A DNA stretch of 31,005 bases from Scleroderma bovista (lineage: Eukaryota > Basidiomycota > Agaricomycetes > Boletales > Sclerodermataceae): contig JAYMGJ010000608.1 of assembly GCA_037178675.1 (NCBI GenBank), forward strand, positions 1 through 31,005, written 5' to 3'. Below are positions 27,791-31,005 of this stretch, in pieces (within the stretch, counting starts at the first letter, position 1; each line of letters begins with the position of its first letter). The notes beneath the pieces were generated by a model. That model was not told where the DNA came from. It saw nothing but the letters and a program-made list of their open reading frames with translations, and ran no database searches. The translations under genes and the position numbers were made by a program.

Positions 27791-30700
27791 AGCCCTCCTG
27801 CCAAACCATCCGCACCCTCGACCAAGTTGTGTCAATGGTGAGTGCGAACGTGGACCAGCCTGAGGCCGGTCCCTCCTCGCTGAAGCACCCTTGTCTTGAG
27901 GAGCGCATCACGATGTATGAGGAGGATGCCATCTCCCTTGGGGATGATGAACCATTTGCCCATGAGCCCTTCACTGACGATGAGTTTGACAAAATCGACG
28001 CGATGGTCCTTGACCGCTACAACGCGACGTCGATGGCGATGGGCGTGGAGGCCAGCCTTTTCAGGCAAGTACCTTCTGCACACGTGCTGACCGACACTGA
28101 CACTCTCCCTTTACATGTGCGCTACACGCCGTCACTGTATATAGTGAGTAGTAACTACAATATGTCGTGTCGTGTCCCCTCGAGCAATGCATATATCTGT
28201 TCCTGTTTGAATGATGCTTGCTGTGCTGGTTGTAAGGGAAAAATGGTCGACGATAGCAAACTATCTGGTGCCTTCTGGCTCCTAGACTCTGGCGCATCAC
28301 GCCACTTTACTGGTGACATAGGCGATTTCGCCTCTTACAACGCGCTAAAGCGTGCGCACTATGCCAAAACGGCTAATGGTGTAGCACTGATTGCTGGCAT
28401 TGGCACGGTATTACTCCGGTGCCTAGACCACAACTCAGGGGATGAGAAAGTTATCACACTCACCCAAGTGCTCCATATGCCAGGCGCTACTGCACGCCTT
28501 ATTTCTATGGGCAAAATGCTCCAGCGTAACTACAAAGTCACTGGCGATAAGCGAGGCATTAGCCTCACCCATAAAGCAGAATGCCTTTGGTTTGGGCCAG
28601 ACCCAGAAGACGATCGCAACATCATTTTCGGGATTAGATCTATCCCGATAATTAGATCTAACTACATCGCCTCCGTGAGCAAAGTCGATTACGACATTAT
28701 GCACCGGAGATTCGGGCACCCCTCAAAGGAAGTACTCCGATGCGCGCAAAAACATACGCAGTGCTTCCTGGAGATCCACTTTCCAACTGAGGACTGTGTC
28801 TGCCCTGGATGTGCTCTTGGCAAGATGCTCAATTGAGCTTTCCCAGAGAATGAAAGACGTGCTTCCAAGCCTTTCGAGCTGGTGCACTCTGATCTCAAAT
28901 CCTTCCCGGTTACGTCGTACCGGAAATTCAAATATGTTATCACCTTCTACGACGACTATACTTCTCATGCCTGGACCATGCCTCTTTGCTCCAAAGCTGC
29001 AGCGATTACGGCTGCCAAAGATTTCCTCGAAATGGTGCGTGTCCAACATAATACGCACGTCGTTGGATGGATGTCCGATGCTGGCGGAGAGTATAAATCT
29101 GATCTATTTGATTGAGCACTCCTTGAGAAAGGAATTAAAATATATCAAAGTGCTCCAAGAACCCCCATGCAGAATGGCTGCGCCGAGCGTTTAGGGTGCA
29201 CTCTCATGGATAAAGCTGAGTCTATGCAGCATCAAGCCTGCATTCCTGACTCCTGGTGGGAATTTGTGTTTGCTCACGCAACTCACCTTTACAAACTGTA
29301 CTCCGGTAGCTCGCCTGCGATGGCGCACCCCCCATGAAATGCTTAAGGGGGAGATGCCTAACATCGATCACCTCCGTGTATTCGGCTGTGGAGCATTTGT
29401 ATATCTCCCAGCAACAGCTAGAGCGAATAAGATGGCTCCCAAGTCGGAGCTAATGACCTATATCGGTGTTGCCCCTGGCAATGAGCGCAACTTTTTGTTT
29501 ATGCGCTCCACCAATGCAGTGTTTACCGCTGCTCACACCGTCTTTGACGAGTGTCACTTCCCTCACTGCCCCAAAAACAGGCACGAACCTCTCGAGAACC
29601 CTTTTGGAAGGGCAAATCCGAAACCAGCCACTGATCGACCAGGGAATCCCCCTGATGATACCGACAGTGATGAGGATGTGGAACACGACCATGGCTACCC
29701 ACATCCCCAAGTGCAGGATGACGATCCAAAGCGCGAGGACCCTGAGGCTCCTGAGGAAGAGCCTAACCAAATAAATCCTCCCCGTACGCCATCTCCAGTG
29801 CCTCCACCGGAACCGAGAACACCTTCACCGGCAAGAAACCCGCCACCTCCGGCACTGCAGCGCCCTGGCCGAGCTGAACACCGCCAGAATGCACTGCGAC
29901 CTCCTGCAGTGAATATCCCTGCCTGCCCCCAACGTGAACGTAGAGCGCCATTGCGCCCCGGTAACGTGTATGGTGAGCGGCGACATCCCGTTGAGCAACT
30001 CCGGGATATCGAAAGTGCCTCTTGATGGCAAGAAACAGTGGGTGAGGCCCCTAGGCCCCCACAACCGGACACACCAGACCATGTTCCTGGTGGTTTCCCC
30101 CGACACCTCTGCAACGCCCAGTGAGGAAGATGTGCAAAAGATGTGCGAGGAAGGGGGAGCAAACCTAGTCCATTTCCTGATGGGCAAAGCCCTCGAAACC
30201 CGCGAGCCTCAATATGAGAGCATCCGCAACTGGTCCTATAAGGACATTGCTCGCTTACCCCAAGCTGAGCAGAAACTCTGGCGACTTGCTTGCCAAGAAG
30301 AGCTCGACGTGCTGCGAAAGAACAAGGTCTTTGAGCTAGTTGACCGTCCCCGAGACCGGAAGGTCATTAAGAATCGATGGGTCTTTGACGTGAAGTTGGA
30401 TGGCCGCAAGAAAGCCCGCTTAGTAGCGAAAGGCTTCTCCCAGGTTGAGGGATTAGATTTCGACCAGGTCTTCTCACCAGTCATGCGCTTTGAAACAGTG
30501 CGCCTCATGCTTGCGCTTGCCGCACTTGAAAACTGGTACATCACTGGACTCGACGTTCGGAGCGCCTACTTGTATGGCAAGCTCGACGAAGAGATCTATA
30601 TGGAACAACCTGAAGGGTTTGCAGTTCCCGGGCAAGAGTGCAAAGTGCTCTGCCTCTGGCGTGCCCTCTATGGCCTCAAACAGGCTGGCCTAGCTTGGTG

Positions 30701-31005
30701 GCGCACACTCAATGAGTCTCTCGAGGAGCTCGGGTTTGAGTGCCTTAAATCTGAAGCAGGCATCTTCTTCTACAAGAAGAAAGGCACCAACATCGTCATT
30801 GGTATTATCTACGTTGACGATGCACTATTCTGCGGCCCTAACAAGGCTGTTGTTGATGCCATCAAAGCGCAGTTCATGCGCAAATGGGAGTGCCAAGACC
30901 TTGGAGAACCTAAGGAGTTCCTCCGTATGTGAATCACTCGCAAGGGTCACGCTATCCATCTGGACCAATGCGCGTACCTCCAAAAGGTCATCGAACGCTG
31001 CGGCA
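27739..31005 (+). pseudogene. Copia pol: protease, integrase, reverse transcriptase (broken)
   Basis: Protease: FWLLDSGASRHFTGD (near 28270-28315). Integrase zinc module: MHRRFGHPSKE with CVCPGCALGK (28700-28830). Catalytic integrase: VHSDLKSF, MSDAGGEY, then NGCAERL (D, D and E present). After a frameshift near 29290, RLRWRTPHEMLKGE and FGCGAFVYLP; then a Pro/Glu-rich linker (29560-29930) as in copia between integrase and RT. A second frameshift lies near 30010. RT: NRWVFDVKLDG, ARLVAKGFSQVEGLDF, GLDVRSAYLYGKLDEEIYME, ALYGLKQAGLAWW, IIYVDDALF (catalytic YVDD intact). In-frame TGA at 28834, 29113 and 30928 sit where Arg would be normal. RNase H lies beyond the window. Confidence 0.85.

Larger units (their letters stand above)
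26165..31005 (+). mobile_element. Ty1/copia retrotransposon, 5' LTR to pol, continues past the window
   Basis: Order: LTR (26165-26452), primer site, leader, gag, then pol as protease, integrase, reverse transcriptase, the copia order. The window ends inside pol (VIERCG). The minus-strand relic at 3993-7513 supplies the matching RNase H and 3' LTR of the same family. At least three in-frame TGA codons and two frameshifts make this copy non-autonomous. Confidence 0.9.

Overview
The window looks like a gene-poor, repeat-dominated stretch of a filamentous basidiomycete, probably an agaricomycete. The pointers are short GT-AG introns (about 30-130 bp), an ER-chaperone pseudogene ending in HDEL, Ty1/copia elements with a half-tRNA-iMet primer site, a BED-finger hAT relic, and a tyrosine-recombinase-like (Crypton-like) gene family I associate with mushroom-forming fungi. 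I cannot name the species. No intact ordinary host gene was found.

Layout. 1-204: unassigned. 209-2550: LTR-like element D (TGT...ACA, 4-bp target duplication GCGG). 2825-3992: broken, scrambled BiP/Kar2-type Hsp70 pseudogene with tandem copies of its HDEL tail. 3993-7513: minus-strand copia relic (3' LTR, polypurine tract, RNase H, RT piece) split by LTR-like element A (5127-7208). 7514-9082: truncated element B. 9083-15605: two satellite-rich arms in opposite orientation around element E (11683-12705), an internally deleted relative of D; a small solo LTR, G, lies in the right arm. 15606-18330: minus-strand remnant of a spliced transcription unit interrupted by element C (15905-18004). 18418-18762: short LTR-like element F. 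18790-21915: tyrosine-recombinase-like gene with at least three introns, decayed catalytic residues and a 619-bp MITE. 21916-23230: tandem repeats and a promoter-like stretch. 23390-26010: minus-strand hAT relic. 26165-31005: plus-strand copia element (5' LTR, PBS, leader, gag, pol) running off the window end, same family as the minus-strand relic.

Two themes tie the window together. First, nesting: elements lie inside elements or genes, and several insertions are proven by target duplications and restored reading across the empty site. Second, CpG decay: copies A and B have lost CpGs to TpG/CpA that copy C keeps, and many premature stops in the copia, hAT and recombinase frames are TGA where Arg (CGA) is expected. 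This fits methylation-driven C-to-T mutation of repeats.

The most novel item is the D/A/B/C family. These are about 2.1-2.3 kb solo-LTR-like elements with GC-rich 4-bp target duplications, a near-terminal palindrome and a conserved ~125-165 aa ORF of unknown function whose copies differ with an excess of synonymous changes. E is a derivative that has lost exactly the segment holding that ORF.
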